64,000 bases of DNA from Ziziphus jujuba (Eukaryota > Streptophyta > Magnoliopsida > Rosales > Rhamnaceae). The stretch is taken from assembly GCF_031755915.1 (NCBI RefSeq), contig NC_083379.1, positions 5,405,501 to 5,469,500 on the forward strand. Direction: 5' to 3'. Of this stretch, positions 61,817 to 64,000 are shown one piece after another. The notes beneath the pieces were generated by a model. That model made no database searches, was not told the DNA's origin, and saw only the letters and a program-made list of their open reading frames with translations. The translations under genes and the position numbers were made by a program. Within the stretch, counting starts at the first letter, position 1; every line of letters begins with the position of its first letter.

Positions 61817-64000
61817 TCATCCCTCAATCTTCTGATAAAGATCTCCAAGAGCACGATAGAGAACAGCAGCAGCAGGAGGCTTAGGCAATGACCCAAGAAG
61901 TATATCAGTTGCATTTAATGATTGACTGCCATAGAATCGACTATTCATTTTCATCCGGGTGGTAACAATACTTCCTTCAAGTGAACATCCAACAAATGCA
62001 CCTGCAAAATTCAATAAAAGGTCATGCTGTGCCGAATTTAGGAAGAGAACAATGACCAACAAAGTACATGCGACATTTCAGGCCTGCACGTTAGTTGAGA
62101 CTCAAAAGGTACATGTTTAGAAAAGAGGTGTCAGGGAGCCATACAACTTAATTGAAACGTACCAACGGTGTTTTCCCATATGACAATTGATGAAATAAGA
62201 AACAAGCAAATTAACAATAAATATTTTACTTAATGCAAGCAAATTCATCTTGAACAACATAAGATTAACTCAGATTTAAGACACACCTTTACTGCGGCTA
62301 TAAGTATAACAAGCAGCATAACCACCATCTCCAGCTCGAATATCAGCTTCCACTGCTCTTCCAACAATGCCAACTGCAGCACTCAAGCCAGCTCCTACTG
62401 AAAGATGCACGTTACCACTAAATGTCTTAACAGCTTCACTTGTTCTCAGAATTATAATAAAGTCGGTCAACTCACCCCCAGCCTACAAGATCCAAAACTC
62501 AGTAGAGTTAAAACTTGAAATTACCTTAGAGATTTCCTAAGATTTACATTAAGGACAACTCAGATCAAGAGTGAATGAATTTTTTATATTATTAATATAA
62601 CAATTACATATATGTATATATATGTATTTGGTACATGGTAGAAGTAAATAAGAAATAATCAACCAGCAAACATATTTCATGTGTTTCTAAAGAGAGAAGT
62701 TGAAACTGGCTGTATATAAATGTATCCATCCATTTTATAGAACCTTAAACTACAAATATAGTATATTAAGTACATGTACATTTCTTGTTTCTATCAAGAG
62801 ATTATGTAAAAATCTAATTGTAAAATGATAACACTTGAAAGTGTTTATAAGACAGAAGAATTCACCTGAGCTCCCCAACCCACACCGCATGTAGAAACAG
62901 CTGAAGGTGGAGACCATGAGCCGTCTTCTCTTCGAGCAATTACAATCCCTGTACCTATATTGTAGGTAACCATAACTCCAACTTTCACAGCTGTAATTAT
63001 AGCAAGACCTTTTGCTTGTCGTAAAATGGCATCTGGAATTGACTTCTCTGGCTTTGAGGAACATATCTGACCAATGGTGTTAAAGTGATGCATTATTGTA
63101 GAATTCAAGAAAGTAAGCAAGATTTATCACTATGAGTAAAATGTGCCATTGGCCATTGACTGAACTCTAAGGGAACAGATCCATGAAAACCTCCATATCT
63201 TATGTCTTAATGATTGAGCCATGCATGGGATAACTTATGTGGAAACCATTTATATAAATGAAAATATAAATCCTCAAGTAAAATAAGACAACTGCTAAAT
63301 AATAGGCCTCATTGATAGGGTTCAAACTTGGAAAAAAGGGCAATCTTAAGGAATTATTGTAATCATTTCCATCCCTTTTACTTCAAAAGAAAGTCTGGAC
63401 AAGCTTCATATTCTAAAATATTTTAAACTTCAACTCTTACCTGATTATAGGATCGAATTGCATTTGCTGCCTTGTATATCTCATATTCCATGGACTGTCC
63501 CCAAGGGATATTAACCCAAGACCTCAACGTACTAAGGTCTGTAAGATCATGTGTAGGCAGCTGTGCAGCATTACTTACTTGGTCCATTAAATATGGCTGG
63601 ACAGACTCAAGCCGCACACAGCATACATCACAAACTCGTTGAGGATCAGCCACATGGAACTTTACTGGTAGTAAACTCCTTCCTTTTGAGCACTCGCCAC
63701 AAAAAATTCCCCCACAATACCGGCAATGATGTCTAGAGCACATTATCGGATGAAACCGCACACCACACAACATGCAAGCAGATGCAGCACTATCAGCCAA
63801 CCATTTTGGTGGTTCAGCTTCAAGAATTTCCATCACATTGGCAAAATTCACTTCGGTGAGTGTCTGGGCCATTTCTTTCCAAGCTTGCTCAAGTAAGTCG
63901 TTTGATATAAACGAAAAGTTATATCCATGTAAATCAACAGAAGCCAAAGAGCTCACTTTTCCACGGGCTGCAAGCAACATTTCCACCATCACATCCCACA
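61817..64000 (-). CDS. FYVE zinc finger plus SYLF (Ysc84-like) domain protein, partial (N-terminus beyond the window)
   Basis: Minus-strand coding segments visible are 64000-63441 (open at the window edge), 63066-62866, 62482-62287 and 62001-61817. Splice sites are GT-AG, phases join, and the stop is at 61817-61819. The first segment has a complete FYVE finger: WLAD, CMLC, CSRHHCRYC, FCGEC, RVC and CDVC, i.e. the WxxD, RHHCR and RVC signatures of phosphatidylinositol 3-phosphate binding. The remaining segments form a SYLF domain: KPEKSIPDAILRQAKGLAII, ARREDGSWSPPSA, GVGWGAQAGGELTDF, SVGAGLSAAVGIVGR, and GAFVGCSLEGSIV near the end. SYLF domains bind phosphoinositides and, in yeast Ysc84, actin. 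The domain pair occurs in plant proteins such as those of Arabidopsis At1g29800 and At3g43230 (loci from memory), with a presumed endosomal role. There is no sign of decay. Confidence 0.9.

Overview
The window is nuclear DNA of a flowering plant, almost certainly a eudicot. The evidence is AT-rich spacers full of (AT)n, (CT)n and poly-T tracts, multi-exon genes with GT-AG introns, and plant-only families (PUB17-type U-box, OVATE, BZR1/BES1, class A4 heat-shock factor). Nothing suggests bacterial or viral sequence. The species cannot be named from what I see.

Layout on the + strand: (1) 0.5-1.3 kb, the 3' end of a decayed LINE retrotransposon with its poly(A) tail; (2) 8.8-15.5 kb, a six-exon STICHEL-like gene, +; (3) 15.5-24.9 kb, a very AT-rich gene-poor stretch with a MITE-like hairpin and a dense cluster of ACGT cores; (4) 24.9-27.1 kb, a single-exon PUB17-type U-box/ARM E3 ligase, +; (5) 31.5-33.4 and 36.3-38.6 kb, two tandem four-exon paralogues of an uncharacterised secreted plant protein, both -, with partial repeats of their 5' and 3' flanks between them; (6) 42.4-43.7 kb, an OFP5-type OVATE repressor, +; (7) 46.6-47.9 kb, a two-exon HSFA4-type heat-shock factor, -; (8) 48-56.3 kb, a long spacer holding a 686-bp hAT-type MITE and a palindrome-rich GC islet; (9) 56.4-59.7 kb, a two-exon BZR1/BES1-family factor (BEH3/BEH4 type), +; (10) 61.8-64.0 kb, the C-terminal part of a FYVE-SYLF protein, -, running off the right edge.

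The genes do not form an operon-like unit. Several are regulators (brassinosteroid output, heat or oxidative stress, immune ubiquitination, growth repression, epidermal branching), but each is expected to be transcribed on its own. From memory of Arabidopsis locus numbers, STICHEL-like 3, OFP5, HSFA4A and BEH3 lie close together on chromosome 4, so the gene set probably reflects old conserved synteny.

I found no convincing undescribed molecular system. The points most worth a second look are the tandem array with its leftover flank copies, the hAT MITE, the ACGT-core cluster at 21 kb with no recognised gene beside it, and the islet at 53.5-53.9 kb. Exon boundaries were set by hand from splice consensus, reading frame and remembered family sequence; no alignment or search was run.
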